Translations under genes and position numbers: made by a program
Origin: Litsea cubeba
Lineage: Eukaryota; Streptophyta; Magnoliopsida; Laurales; Lauraceae
Direction: 5' to 3'
Length of the DNA: 64,000 nt
NCBI GenBank assembly: GCA_012931725.1
Contig: CM022955.1
Coordinates: forward strand, 18,557,500 to 18,621,499
Shown: in pieces, positions 31,270-43,667 of the stretch
Layout: each line of letters begins with the position of its first letter
Position numbering within the stretch: position 1 is the first letter of the stretch
The notes under the pieces: model-generated
Databases searched by the model: none
What the model saw: only the letters and a program-made list of their open reading frames with translations
Told to the model about the DNA's origin: nothing

Positions 31270-33287
31270 TGTTGGGATTGGTGTATGCCCTAAAGCCAAC
31301 TACCTGCACTCTCATCTTTTGTTACTGGATATTTACTGGTTATTTAATGGAATGACTCTTTTCTCCTTAAACATGTATATATGTATGGTTGTGTAAGGCC
31401 CATTTTTCTAGTAAATGAATTAGGTGTGTAGTGTCTACACACAGATAGGTCTAATTCATGGATGCTGGAAACAACATATTTGTTCATAACTGAGAGATGG
31501 AGCCGGGCACTTCATCTTGGTATAAGTTATAATGAGAGACTCTCCTGTATTCAGGGTGACTTACCTAAGTCATGGGAGGACTTTGCCGAATTTATCTCAT
31601 CAGTGCATATGCAATGCATTGAACAGGACCATGGTAGGTGTGATCTCTAAAATATTACTATCACTAAGAGAGATCAAGTCGCCTCATGCTACTGAGTGAC
31701 CAGTGCTCTTAATCTTGAGCATTTGTTGATGAACTGAAGAAGTCAAGTTCTTGTGCTTTAATTCACTGTGGGTGAGATTCTTTTCATGGGTCAACAGCTC
31801 TGTGTTTTGGGTACTCGGACTTGATCAGTTGGGACGTGCAGATGCAATAAAGAATCTATGCCATCTAATGATGGAATGATCGTCCCCTTAGAATTATCTG
31901 ATTAATCATCAAAATCTAAGATCTTAGTATATGGATGTTCCATATGGATATTGAACTTGTGGGTCGCTCCCTGGACCAAGAGAATGATATCCGGATGATG
32001 ATTATGTTAAGGATATGAAATTCTAAGGTTTAGATGTAATCAAGAAGGTTGATAGTACATCGGATAATCTGACTTGATTATGGATGTTACATAGAGGGGC
32101 ATTTAGGTCATTTTACTTAGTAGGTCGAAGACAACTGTCATTTAATGACGAGCTTATTATATTATATATTTGTCCCTGGAGTTCAATCATAACTCTTTAG
32201 TGGAATGAGTTAAGGGTAAAATGGTCTTTATGTTGCTATGGGTTTAGCATGGACATTTTGGTCATTTTGGGAGCCAAGGGCAAATATGTTTTTTGGTCCC
32301 TTCCCTAGTCACTTTCCAAGATTGGCATGGTTTCCTAAAATGTTTAGATGACATATGGTTGAATTATTTTAGTGGAAAAATAATTTTGAGTTTAAATTCA
32401 AATAGGCCTTTGATGGCATACATGAATTTAATTCTAGATAAATTATTAGTGGGCCATGGTGTACATTAGTATGTAAGACGTCCATAATGGGATTTCCATG
32501 GGTAAGGTTTCCAATTTTGAGTAGGTCTCTCTACTTGGAAGGTTGGACTCCTCTTTGGATTAGTATTCCTATTAGAAAGTTTCCTTTTTGAATTAGAAAC
32601 TTAAATTAGTAAGTGTTGTGCAACTAAGATTACTAATTGCCAAAGTTTATGGGAAGTTCCTTAGTTTCCTTTTCTAATTGGAGTGTTTCTTAAAGGAAAT
32701 AAATCTTTAGATTATACTTTCCTTTTAGGACATCTATGAGAATTAGAAGAGATAACTTTTTAGGAAAGGATTCCCAAAGTTTCTATAAAAAAGGATGATG
32801 CTCCCACCTTTGGACGTCCAACACTAAGAAGCATAATATTCCACACGTCCAGCCCCCTTTGTTCTTCTTTGAAGATAGTTCAAGGTCTGAGAATTTTTTC
32901 ATAGAAAATAGTTCTCAAAACGCATCTAGAAACCTAGATTAAGATCCCACCATCTTAGCCAATCAGATTTGGAAGTGAGATAGAGAAGAAGATCAAAGGC
33001 AATTCTACTGCAGAAAATTTCAGCAAGTTGTTTGGTAATTGCAAGTCTGAGTTCAGCCATTTGGATCTATTTTTTCAGAGATTTGAAGTCTACAAATCTT
33101 CAAGGTAATAGTCTTCTTGATTCTCATTTAATTATACACTTGTTAGTCATGAATTCATGGAGTTCTTTTGCGATCACTATGGCTGATTTATGCTGCCAAA
33201 TCAGATTTTTTAAAATCTGTCATGCTACAAATCAGCCATGAACGTCTTCCCCTAGTGATGTTCAGATTTGAATCGCAGTTTCTTTTA
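31270..33287 (+). repeat. 5' LTR of the copia element
   Basis: It starts tgttgggattggtgtatgcc and ends gcagtttctttta (ttca in the 3' LTR). It holds no coding sequence; small ORFs such as 31462-31650 recur in both LTRs without a domain. Confidence 0.95.
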
Positions 33288-33288
33288 G

Positions 33289-33300
33289 TGGTATCAGAGC
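33289..33300 (+). promoter_or_regulatory. Primer-binding site, initiator-Met type
   Basis: The sequence tggtatcagagc is an exact match to the common plant copia site complementary to initiator-methionine tRNA, one base after the LTR. Confidence 0.93.
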
Positions 33301-35035
33301 CACTCCATGTGAAATCATGATCCCATGTTGTGTATAATTAATCCTAGATTGATTATGGGCATGGTGGCACCCTACTAAAGTTATATTTAGATACATGTTG
33401 TGTACAAGTTTCATTAACAACGCTGGAGTTTATTTTCCAGATTTGTTTAATGATGTACATAGTGTGTTTGCATGCACTAATCTCTTTGTTTGCAGCCAAG
33501 TATTGCATCCTTGATGGTTCGCATGATTGTTATGCGGATTTGGATGTTTTTTCATTAATTGGAAAGTGTACGATTGCGCGTTTAGCAATCATAGGAAGTT
33601 GTAATTCTTTCTTTACTTTTATTCCAACTAGTCTTGATATAAGCTTTCTTAAAAAGCATAGGCATCTCTAATGTAATTTGGGGTTTTGCTTGTATAAATT
33701 TAATTTATTGGAACAAGCAAGAAGAAGAAAGTTTCAAGCAAGAAAGGTTGCATGTAACCAGACTCCTTAGTGGTGGAGGAGACAAGACTTCTTGGTGCAA
33801 GATGAGATCTATTTTTGATGTCCTAGTTCGATAAGAATTAGAAGTCCGAAGAGCAGGGAGCCATCAAGGATTGCATACTTTTATTTGCTCTTATATATGG
33901 AATGCATCGATGAATGCTTTATATAACTGCTATAATTGTCACCTAGAAACATGGCCACCATTAGGTTCTAAAATTGGCATCTTTTTATATTAGATTGTTT
34001 TTAGTTTGGCAAATTGTTTTAAACGGAACTTAGACCAGCACCTTCTATTTTGTCTAAGGTTTAAAATTGAATAGGGTTTAGTTTATCTTGGTACCCTTGG
34101 TTTCCAAAAGAGGCTAAACTAAAATCTAATTAGATGCTACCTATGGGTTTCCATAACCCAAGTTAGGTCTTTGATTCTTTAAAGGGATTTTCTCAAATGT
34201 TTTAAAGCAAAGGTTATTTATTTTTAAGATGACTCAATTCATTGAGTCGTAAATTTAATTAACCAAGTTTGCTAGATTTAAAAGAGCTTTTGAGTAAACA
34301 ATGTAAAGGTCAAATAGTATAAACCCTAGTGATAAATAATCAAGTGAGAGGGGGGTTTTTGGAAAGACCCAACGACCTTCCATTTTCGGGTCATGTTATC
34401 TCATTAAGGTGATAGTAGGAGCGGCCACCCCTTCGGTGGAATTCTTTACTAAAGACCGCTTTGATGGGTTAATGGATGAACTAATGTGAATATTCGTAAT
34501 GAGGTGTTAGTAGGAGCGGCCATCCCTTCGGTGGAGTTCTTTACTAAAGATCACTTCTATAGAATGTCAATGAAGTGTTGGTGGGAGCGGCCATCCCTTC
34601 GGTGGAGCTCTTTACTAAAGTTCACTTCTAGAATGGATAAAAGTCACTTCCCTTCGGAGGACTTAAGTCATAGACATTCTGGGAGATTTCATAAGAGATG
34701 GTAAAACACTTGACATAAGACGGTAATAACCTCTCCCTAGGAGTTAAGGGTTATTTGTCATATGAGGCCAAACCAATCAGTGATTGGACTACCACTGGAT
34801 ATGTGTATCTAGATAGTGATAATCCAAATAAGCATACCTTAATTCAACGTGACTGTAGGCTCGGCCATCCCTTCGATGGAGGGTCTATGAGGAGGTTGAA
34901 ACACTGATACATTATGATTGGGGTTAAATAATGTAAAAAGTTTTGTGCTTTGTTTTTCCTTTTATAACAAGCACCATATGCATATTACATATATACTGCC
35001 TGTCTAATTATAAACCGTTTCATATCCAGAGAGAG
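33301..35035 (+). other. Long (1.7 kb) untranslated leader of the copia element
   Basis: The leader lies between the primer-binding site and the gag ATG at 35036. Apart from the hairpin array at 34425-34879 no function is visible. Short ORFs have no domain. The leader would contain packaging and dimerisation signals of the element RNA. Confidence 0.7.
34425..34879 (+). repeat. Five small hairpins with CCTTC-type loops in the leader
   Basis: Hairpins lie at 34425-34439 (CCACC/GGTGG), 34520-34534 and 34591-34605 (CCATC/GGTGG), 34647-34660 (CTTCC/GGAGG, loop CTTC) and 34865-34879 (CCATC/GATGG). Four have the loop CCTTC. The first three lie in a larger repeat containing ggagcggcca and ctttactaaag. 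Stem changes preserve pairing (see findings). Confidence 0.85.
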
Positions 35036-36730
35036 ATGGGTAAAGATTCTTTTAGTCCGTTGATGTGCATTCTTCGTGAGAACAAACTGACTGGCCCTAA
35101 CTACATAGATTGGAAGAGAAATCTTGACATAGTACTCACTGCTGAGGAGTACAAGTATGTCTTGTTGGAAACTTGTCCTGATATTGATGCTAATTCTACT
35201 GATGACCAGTTAGAGGCTGAGAGGAAATGGAAGAAAGCAAATAGCATGGCTAAATGCTACATGCTTGCTTCCATGTCCAACGTGTTGCAAACACAGCACG
35301 AGCATATGGACATAGCCTATGAAATCATGATGTCCTTATCTGAGACGTTCGCAGACAAGAGCAGGCCAGCTAGGCAAGCTGCTATGAGGACTATCATGAA
35401 TACTAGGATGGCTGAGGGAACACCTGTCAGAGAGCATATGCTCAAGCTGATGGATTGTTTCAATGTAGCTGAGATTCTAGGGGCTGAGATTGATGCGGAG
35501 AGTCAAACTGATATGATTCTTAAAACTTTGTCGGACTCTTTCAATCAGTTCAAGCTCAATTTCAATATGAGCAAGATGGACATGACTCTACCTAAGTTAA
35601 TGAAAGAACTCCAGGCGGCGGAGACCATCATGAAGCCCAAAGCCCAAGCTCACTTTTTCCAGTCTTCCTCTAAACTAAACCCGAAAGGGAAGAAGTTCAA
35701 GAAGAAACAGAATAAGGGAAAAGGGCAGAAAAAGGACAATACTGGCAAAAAGAAGGACAAGGGTATAGATGGAAAGCCCAAAAGGAAATGCTTCAAATGT
35801 GGCCTCAAAGGTCATTGGAAGAAAGATTGTCCCAAGTTTTTAGCCTCAGTCAAGAAAGGTACATTTTTTTCATACTACATTGAAACTTTTCTGGTGGTTG
35901 ATTCTACTAATTCATGGATAGTAGACTCAGGAGCCACTAATCATATCTGCAATTCGTTGCAGGGGTTTCAGATAATGCAGAAGATTGAGAAAAGAGAGTT
36001 TGCCTTTAGAGTTGGAACTGGAGCTAAAGTTTGGGCAGTTGCAATAGGAGTTGTTATCTTACATTTTCCATGTGATAGGATATTAGTTTTAAATAATGTT
36101 TTCTATATTCTGGACATGAGGAAGAATTTAATTTCAGTTTCCAGACTCATTGAATTTAATTATTCAGTGTCCTTCCATTCTGGTGTTGATATCAGTAGAG
36201 ATGGAAATATTATATGTTCCGGTAGAATACATGACAACTTATTTTATATATATCTTATTGCTCCTACACTGCATAATGTACAACAAGAAAACTCAACTTC
36301 CCTTAAAAGGAAGGTATCTTCAATCAATGACACATATCTTTGGCACTTACGTTTGGGTCACATTAACCTAAAACGGATTCAGAGGTTGGTAGAAGATGGG
36401 CCTTTGAGTTCATTAGATTTCGAACCTTTTCCTCAGTGCGAATCTTGTCTCAAGGGAAAGATGACCAAAAGGTCATTCTCTAGAAAGGGACTAAGGTCAA
36501 AGGAGTTGTTAAAATTGATTCACACTGGTGTGTGTGGTCCTATGAACAAACCGGCTCGAGGAGGGTATGAGTATTACATCACCTTCACTGATGATTACTC
36601 TAGGTATGGATATGTGTACTTAATGCGACGCAAGTCTGAGGCGTTTGATAAATTCAAGCAATTCAAGGCTGAGGCGGAGTTACAACTAGGGAAACATATC
36701 AAAGCCCTTCGATCTGATCGAGGTGGCTAG
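35036..36730 (+). pseudogene. Copia gag, protease and integrase N-terminal part
   Basis: The ATG at 35036 follows gagagag and starts MGKDSFSPLMCIL. Gag of the UBN2 type is followed by a lysine-rich segment and the zinc knuckle CFKCGLKGHWKKDC (near 35794). Protease has WIVDSGATNHIC (near 35917). The pre-integrase zinc domain contains TYLWHLRLGHIN and CESCLKGK. In the integrase core the first catalytic aspartate is replaced: the motif reads HTGVCGP, with GGT at 36527-36529 where D is expected. The second D is kept at 36716. A TAG at 36728-36730, right after RSDRGG, ends the frame. This integrase would be inactive even without the stop. Confidence 0.92.
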
Positions 36731-37808
36731 TACCTCCTAGGTGAGTTCAAAGAGTACCTCACACAACATGGGATTGTGTCTCAGTTGTCTGCACCGGGTA
36801 CACCCCAGCAAAATGGTGTAGCGGAGAGAAGAAACCGTACCCTTCTTGATATGGTAAGGTCCATGATGAGTCATGCAACCCTACCTATATCTTTTTTGGG
36901 GATATGCCCTAGAAGCAGCAGCATACATTTTAAATCTGGTACCTTCTAAATCAGTACCTAGGACACCGCAAGAAATGTGGGCAGGTCGAAAACCTAGTTT
37001 AAGATATATCCACATTTGGGGTTGTCCGGCCTATGTACTGAATGATAAAGCTACCAAGCTGGAACCCAGATCAGAAATGTGCTACTTCATTGGGTATCCT
37101 AAGGGAACGAGAGGTGGCATCTTTTATCATCCAAAGGAGCAAAAAGTGCTTATCAGCACTCATGCTAGGTACTTGGAGGATGATTGTATGATGCACCAAG
37201 AGCTTAGTTGTAAAGAAACCCTTGAGGAGATTCTTCCGGGATCTCCTATAACATCTGTACCAGATCCTGAGATAGTAGATGAACATGATATTCCTTTGAA
37301 CACTCCGGAGCCTCGTCGTAGTGGGAGAATTTCTAGACAGCCAGAAAGATATCTAGGAGTATCTTTTAAGACAGACTCTGAAGATCTGGTTGAGGATCCT
37401 ACTAGTTATGATGAAGCAGTAACGGATATAGATGCTGAAATGTGGTAGCAAGCGATGAAATCTGAAATGGATTCTTTGTGTTCCAATCAAGTCTGGAAAC
37501 TTGTAGATGCACCTGAAGGGATTAAACCCATAAGGTGCAAGTGGTTCTACAAGAGGAAAAGAGGAGTGGATGGGAAGGTGGAAACCTTCAAAGCAAGACT
37601 GGTGGTGAAAGGATATACTCAGAAAGAGGGTATCGATTATGAGGAAACCTTTTCACCAGTGGCTATGCTTAAGTCCATAAGGATTCTCTTGGCCATTGCA
37701 TGTCATTATGACTACGAGATATGGCAAATGGATGTCAAGACAGCTTTTCTTAATGGAAGTCTTGACGAATGCATCTATATGATGCAACCAGAGGGTTTCA
37801 TTGCTAGT
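36731..37808 (+). pseudogene. Copia integrase C-terminal part and first half of reverse transcriptase
   Basis: Reading continues in the same frame after the TAG through NGVAERRN, whose catalytic E is at 36824, 35 residues after the second D. One extra T in the T-run at about 36889-36895 shifts frame just before the motif normally read FWGYALEAA. The new frame is open to TAG at 37446-37448 and beyond. Reverse transcriptase starts with KWFYKRKRGVDGKVETFKA and continues to MMQPEGFIA, where the nested LTR begins at 37809. It resumes at 43668. Confidence 0.9.
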
Positions 37809-38339
37809 TGTAGACACCTCATTTGGCCCCTATGATAGCCTTAAAACACCTGTCATATATAGCGATGCCCCCATTTCACTCATAATTGAATGATTAATGG
37901 CATAATTCAGATTAATTAATGACAATGAAGATGCTTTTTGATAGTTTCAGACTTAGTTCAACGACTTCTAGAAATTCGTGAGAAGAAAGTCGAATCGCAT
38001 TGAGATCTCGAGTCCAACTCACCTTTCACACAAGGAGCGGACCACTACACTATTCAAACATATTCCAGACCACTTAAGACATGCTTAGGCCAGTTCTTAC
38101 AAAGATTACACCAAGTTTACCCAAATGCCATCCGATTACCCTAAGTTAGGAAGCCGGATCCATTGATCCAGAGGTCCCCATCTTTTCTCAGCCCATAATC
38201 ATTAGGAAAGTTAGACCATTGGATTCTTCACTTCAAGAGCTTTCCGACGGTATGTAGAACGTCCAAATCCGATAAGCGGATCAAAAGTTATGAGTTTTCG
38301 AAGTTTGCCTTAGAAAGAGTAACAAAAATTCATCTAGGC

Positions 38340-41300
38340 ACCACCCAAGGGGCGCCTACCCTACTCAAACTCACCTAGGCGCCCCATGTGTGGCGCCCTC
38401 ATTAGTCATGGTCACCTAGGCGCCCCATGTGTGGCGCCCACCCTCCGAAATCACTAGTTTGACCTAAAATGGACCGGAACCACTCAACGTAGGGACCAAG
38501 CTCCGAAAATGAATTGACTCCACCTAGGCACCCCATGTGTGGCGCCCACCCCACTCTTTATTCCATCTAGGCACCCCATGTGTGGCGCCCATACTCTTCA
38601 GGCCACCTAGGCACCACATGTGTGGCGCCCACCCTATTATTCCACAAACTTAACTTAGGGCAGCCCGTAACCACTCCAAACTGAGACCCAAACAACTTTC
38701 CATCTAGGCACCCTGTGGTGGGCGCCCACACTGTCCAGTCCACCTGGGCACCACCCTTGTGGCGCCCAGTCAATTAAATGCTAGTGTAGGTCCCCTCAAT
38801 TGAACATCTATCCATTCTATTCCGACTTCAGATGGGACCAAACTTTGAGAATGACCCGAACCACGTAGGCTCCACCCCATGGGCGCCTACCATGAACCAG
38901 TCCACATAGGCGCCAGCCCTGTGGCGCCCACCCTATGCAGTCACCTGGGCACCACCCATGGGCGCCCAGCCTCTTTTCCAAACCCTAATTTATCCCAAAA
39001 CACTTAAGCCGCCTTGGGATGCGTGAAACCTTCTAGAAACACGAACTAATGAAGCCCTAGCCCTCCTAAACTCATCCCAAACCTCTATTTAAGGATCTCT
39101 TAACCTCATTTACAAGGGAGCTACCCTAAAAAGAGAGAAAAGTATAGAGAATAAGCAAAAAGGAGAAAGGTAGCCACCATTAGAGAGAAAGCTTCAGATC
39201 TAGAGGAGAAGAAGGGGAAATAGAGGAGAAGACTTCCATATCTTCAACTAGAGCTATGGTTCTTCGCGTAAGCCTCGTTCTAGGAACTTGAAAAGTGTGA
39301 TTCAAACCGGTATTCCTAGATCTTTCTATTCTTCTGCTGCATTTTATCATCATCTTTGTTTAGAAACATGCTTAGGATCATTCATGCATCGTAGATCTAT
39401 ATTAGTTCTTGATAAAAATGGTATCAGCATCTCATCATATTAATAACATGTTTAGATTCATACTAGTGGTGTAGATCTGCATTGATTTCGTAGTTCTAAG
39501 TGCTTAACTAGGTTAGATCTCGCATTTGTAGCATCATCATCCTCATTTAGATCGAGGAGGTCGTGAAAAGCCTATCTCAGAAGGCTGGGCGCCACCCACT
39601 GGGCGCCTACCATCTCTGGTTTGGCTAGGCGCCACCCTCTGGGCGCCTACCCTTCCGAGACAGGGTTTGGGTTTTAGATCTCTACTTGTTACATCATTTT
39701 CTCGTAGATTTGTTAGTTGCATCATTAGTAGTTCGCATTAGGACATCCGCATCAGTTACTAAATATCGAAAATTGTGTTGAAAATCTTAAGACTATTGTG
39801 CATTCATTGCGAATCTTTGAAAACCCTGACTGAGCAGGGTAGGCACCACAGGTGTGGCGCCTAGGTGGACTGTTCCACCTTTGTGCACAAGTTTCGATCT
39901 CTCGCATTTAGTTCATTTAGAAATCGCATAACAATGATATGTTTGCTTGTTTGATATGTTCTGAACTTCAAATTATCATTTTTATCACACACACCACCAT
40001 ATCATCTTAAACATAAAGTCATAAAAAACCCAAAAAAATCATAAAACATAAAACTATTTCTTCTCTTCCTTTACTCTCTAGTAAATTAGAGGAGAAACCA
40101 AAAACAAATTAAAAAATACAAAGAAAACCCAAAAATAGTAGGTAGATAGCCTAGATTATCAAATCTCGTGCCTAAGTAGGATAAACCCTAAAATATCATA
40201 GTTAATTAACTTAAGAATTGCCAAATCATTAAGAACCCTAGAACAAACAATCTAATTAATTTGGACTGAAATTGGACTAAGGAATCACTAAGATTGTTTA
40301 GGGAACCGCTTCTCCTCTCTTGAGCTTAACTTGCTTATTCACTAAAGGTCCCTAATTAAGGATTAAACATAATTAGTTAAGGCTCTAATCTCACATCAAT
40401 TAATACAATAAATACCTTTAATCCAAAAGATCTTGAGACCTTAATTAATTCGGATTAAAAATAACCAAGAACTTAATTAAAACCCTAAAACAGATCCATC
40501 TGGGCGCCACCTCCTGGGTGCCCTGTTGCCAGATCCATCTGGGCGCCACTCCCTGGGTGCCCTGCTGACAAGATCCACCTGGACACCACTCCCTGGGCGC
40601 CCAGCCTATTCATTCCCTAAGAGGCCCTATTTAAAATTTAATCTAATTAATTAAGACTTTAACCAACCCTAATTAATACACTAAAATACTTTTAACTTGA
40701 AAGACCTGAAATCTTAACCAACTTAAACTCGAATCTACCTAAAAGATACAAAACTAACAAACCCTAAAAAGATCCACCTGGGCACCACTCCCTGGGCGCC
40801 CATACTCTCCAATCCACCTGGGCACCACTCCCCTGGCGCCCTGCCTTCCAATCCACCTGGGCACCACTCCCCTGGCGCCCAGCCTTCCAATCCATCTGGG
40901 CACCACTCCCCTGGCGCCCATCCTATCCCTTTACTAAGATATTTCTAATTGAAACTTCTAATTAAACCAACCCGAATTAGCACATTAAAATACTTTAGGA
41001 CTTAAGAAACCTAAGACTCTAATCAATTCACCCTCGGATTAACTTAAAATCCATCGAACCGAATCAAACCACAAGGCAGTCACCTGGGCACCACCCCCTG
41101 GGCGCCTAGCCTATCAATCCACCTGGGCACCACCCTCTGGGCGCCCAGCCTGTGAGCTCCACCTACACTACTTGTGTCTTGGAAACCAATCAATTAAAAA
41201 CTAAACCTAATTAACTTAAATCTAATTCTTTCTCAACTGAATACTAAAAGATACTTTTCATCCAAACGCGTTAAACCACAAAACCCAACTTCGAATCAAC

Positions 41301-42360
41301 CTAGAACGTCAAAACCAAGCCGAACCTCAAGACAGCCACCTGGGCACCACTCCTTGGGCGCCCAGCCTGTCAATCCACTTAGGCACCACCCCCTTGGCGC
41401 CTAATCTGTCAATCCACCTGGGCACCACCCTCTGGGCGCCCAGCCTGTGAATTCCATCTACCCCGTCCATTCCTTAGGAAACCATTAAACCCAATTAATT
41501 GGAACCCGATTCATCCCCAACTGAACACGAATAAACACTTTCCATCAAATCCTAGACCCTTAAATCAATTCAAACCTGAGATTGACCAAAGAATCACAAA
41601 ACCCAACCGAACCATAAAACACATCCATCTGGGCACCACACCCTGGGCGCCCAGCCTACTCCTTTTCATAAAAAGCCCTAAATTCACAACTTAACCTAAT
41701 TAATTAAAACCTCAAATCAATCCCAATCAACATAACATAATACCTTTAACCTTAAAACACTTGGAACCTTAATCGATTCGGACTTAATACCCAAAACCCT
41801 TTGGAACCAACCAAACCATAAAGATTCCACCTAGGCACCAATCCCTTGGCGCCTATCCTATCAATCCATCTGGGCGCCACCCCCTGGGTGCTCATCCTGC
41901 CAGTTTCACCTAGGCACCACCCTCTGGGCGCCTAGCCTACATTTCAACCCTACCCAACCAATTCAACTAAAAATTAATAATTAAACACCTTACAACTTAA
42001 ACTAACTAAGACCAGAACCTTAATTAATCTCCGGACCCACAGACCAATAATTAAATCCTATCCGGCACAACACAAAATCACAGGCAAACCACCTGGGCAC
42101 CACTCCCTGGGCGCCCATCCTGCCAATTCACCTGGGCGCCACCCCTTTGGTGCCTATCCTTCCACTTGCACTAAAACACGAATCCTCGTTTTATTTCAAA
42201 ATCCGGACCCGCATCACTTTGACATTAGAACAGCAGAGACATTAAAACATTCCTCAGAGTGAAACATAGCCCTTAAAACCCCCAGAATTCTGAAAAGAGA
42301 TCGAAAAGTCTGAAAAGCATAAACTGTTAGGATAGGCTCCACCCCCTGGGCGCCTACCCT
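38340..42360. repeat. About 33 dispersed units built on GGGCRCC/GGGCGCCC
   Basis: Units resemble cacctgggcaccaccctctg followed by ggcgcccagcc. They carry two GGCRCC palindromic cores 14 bp apart. Between 38340 and 38970 the variant is cacctaggcgccccatgtgt then ggcgccca. Units come in groups of one to four, separated by 100-300 bp of AT-rich sequence containing aattaa- and accctaa-type words. The count was made by eye. Confidence 0.85.
39086..39093 (+). promoter_or_regulatory. TATA-like box in the nested LTR
   Basis: The sequence ctatttaaggatc is followed 40-100 bp on by purine-rich leader sequence (gagagaaaagtatagagaat). Repeat units lie on both sides of it. Confidence 0.4.
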
Positions 42361-43667
42361 GTTTTTAATCTTGAATTGTGATTTTCGACTACTTTTTAGA
42401 ATTCTGATTTAAATTAAAAATAACATAAGTTTAAAATATAGAAGAACACATTAACCAGATCCTTAAAACATCTCTAAACCACTCTCAATCAAAACCACAA
42501 CTCACAACAAATCGAATCAATTAAGATCTTACTCAACAAACTGCTTAGGCGCAGGAACTATCAAACTTAGGCTATTTACACCCTAGGATCAAATTGGATT
42601 ACCTTGTTAGGTAGTTTAGAGCATTAGGCTTCACCCCATCACTCTTCCTGTTCCGTTAGGGAATTGGGAAAGCTGATGTGGGCGGTCTAGAACCTTAGGT
42701 TAAGGTTAATCCGATGATCAGTAATAAAGCATTAATTATGTAAATCCAAGTAAATCCCCTAGTTAGGCCCTTCTAGCCCCATATCAAAAATCCATAAAAA
42801 CTATAAAACCAACAAAATAAACCCAAATATTTTCCCTTTATTTCTTCCTCCACCTCAAGTGCCAGATATTTAATTGAACTTAATGATAAAAGGAAATGAA
42901 GAACTGACTTCTAAAATTGAATAAATGAGAATGACGAGATGAGATGAGTGATTTTACACACGCTTTTTACTTCGGCCCATCGGCCACCCTTAAACAATCA
43001 CGGCCCATCGGCCACCCTAAAACAAACACTGGCCCATCGGCCACCTCCAATCAATTACGGCCCATCGGCCTTTCATTTTTATCACTCGTGTATCGCACAC
43101 GAAAAACACAGAAATCACAAGTCAAAATCTCATTTGCATCATCATTTTGATTTGAAAAGTCAGCCTTTAAACCTTATTTTGCCAAGGGATTTGAAGGGGG
43201 TACCCGGGAACGGGGCCAATCCTCTTCTTAAATATTTGGCACCTCCCCCCATTTATTTTCTTTATTTTACTTACTTTATTTTACTTGGATTTATTATGAT
43301 TATGCTGTGTGAGGATTAACCTTTATTTGGACTTTAACTCATGACCCTAATTTGACCCTATATTAAAAAGACCCAAAGAGACCCAAATTAATGTGACAGG
43401 ACAACCGTCGTGTGTTGCCGGCAGCACATTAGAAAAGAGGAAGAACCCACCCACTTATTTTCTCCCCACATTTCTTCGGCTTTAGTCGAAGAACGGTGTT
43501 ACGGCCGTATCCGTAGCTGGCGATCGTGATCCATTGATTTTGAGGGTAGTCGGAATCCTCATTTTCGATGTAAAATTTAAATAGCATATATAGACGAATA
43601 GAGATTTCCCCACGCAAAATTCCCCTTTCTTTCCTTTTTTGGGGGGGGTCGAAATTCACATCCGACA

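Larger units (their letters stand above)
37809..43667 (+). mobile_element. Nested solo LTR of 5,859 bp
   Basis: It begins TGTAGACACCTCATTTGG and ends TCACATCCGACA, with an exact 5-bp duplication ctagt (37804-37808 and 43668-43672). Reading frames of the copia reverse transcriptase match on either side once 5,864 bp are removed, confirming a clean insertion. There is no gag, pol or primer-binding site, and the two ends do not repeat each other. The size and TGTAGACACC start suggest a large Tat/Ogre-like gypsy LTR; this is an inference. Orientation is given by the TATA-like box at 39086 and is tentative. Confidence 0.88.

Noticed and set aside
38340..42360. CRISPR-like array
   Set aside because: Units are degenerate, spacers vary from none to hundreds of bases and the host DNA is a plant LTR; there are no cas genes.
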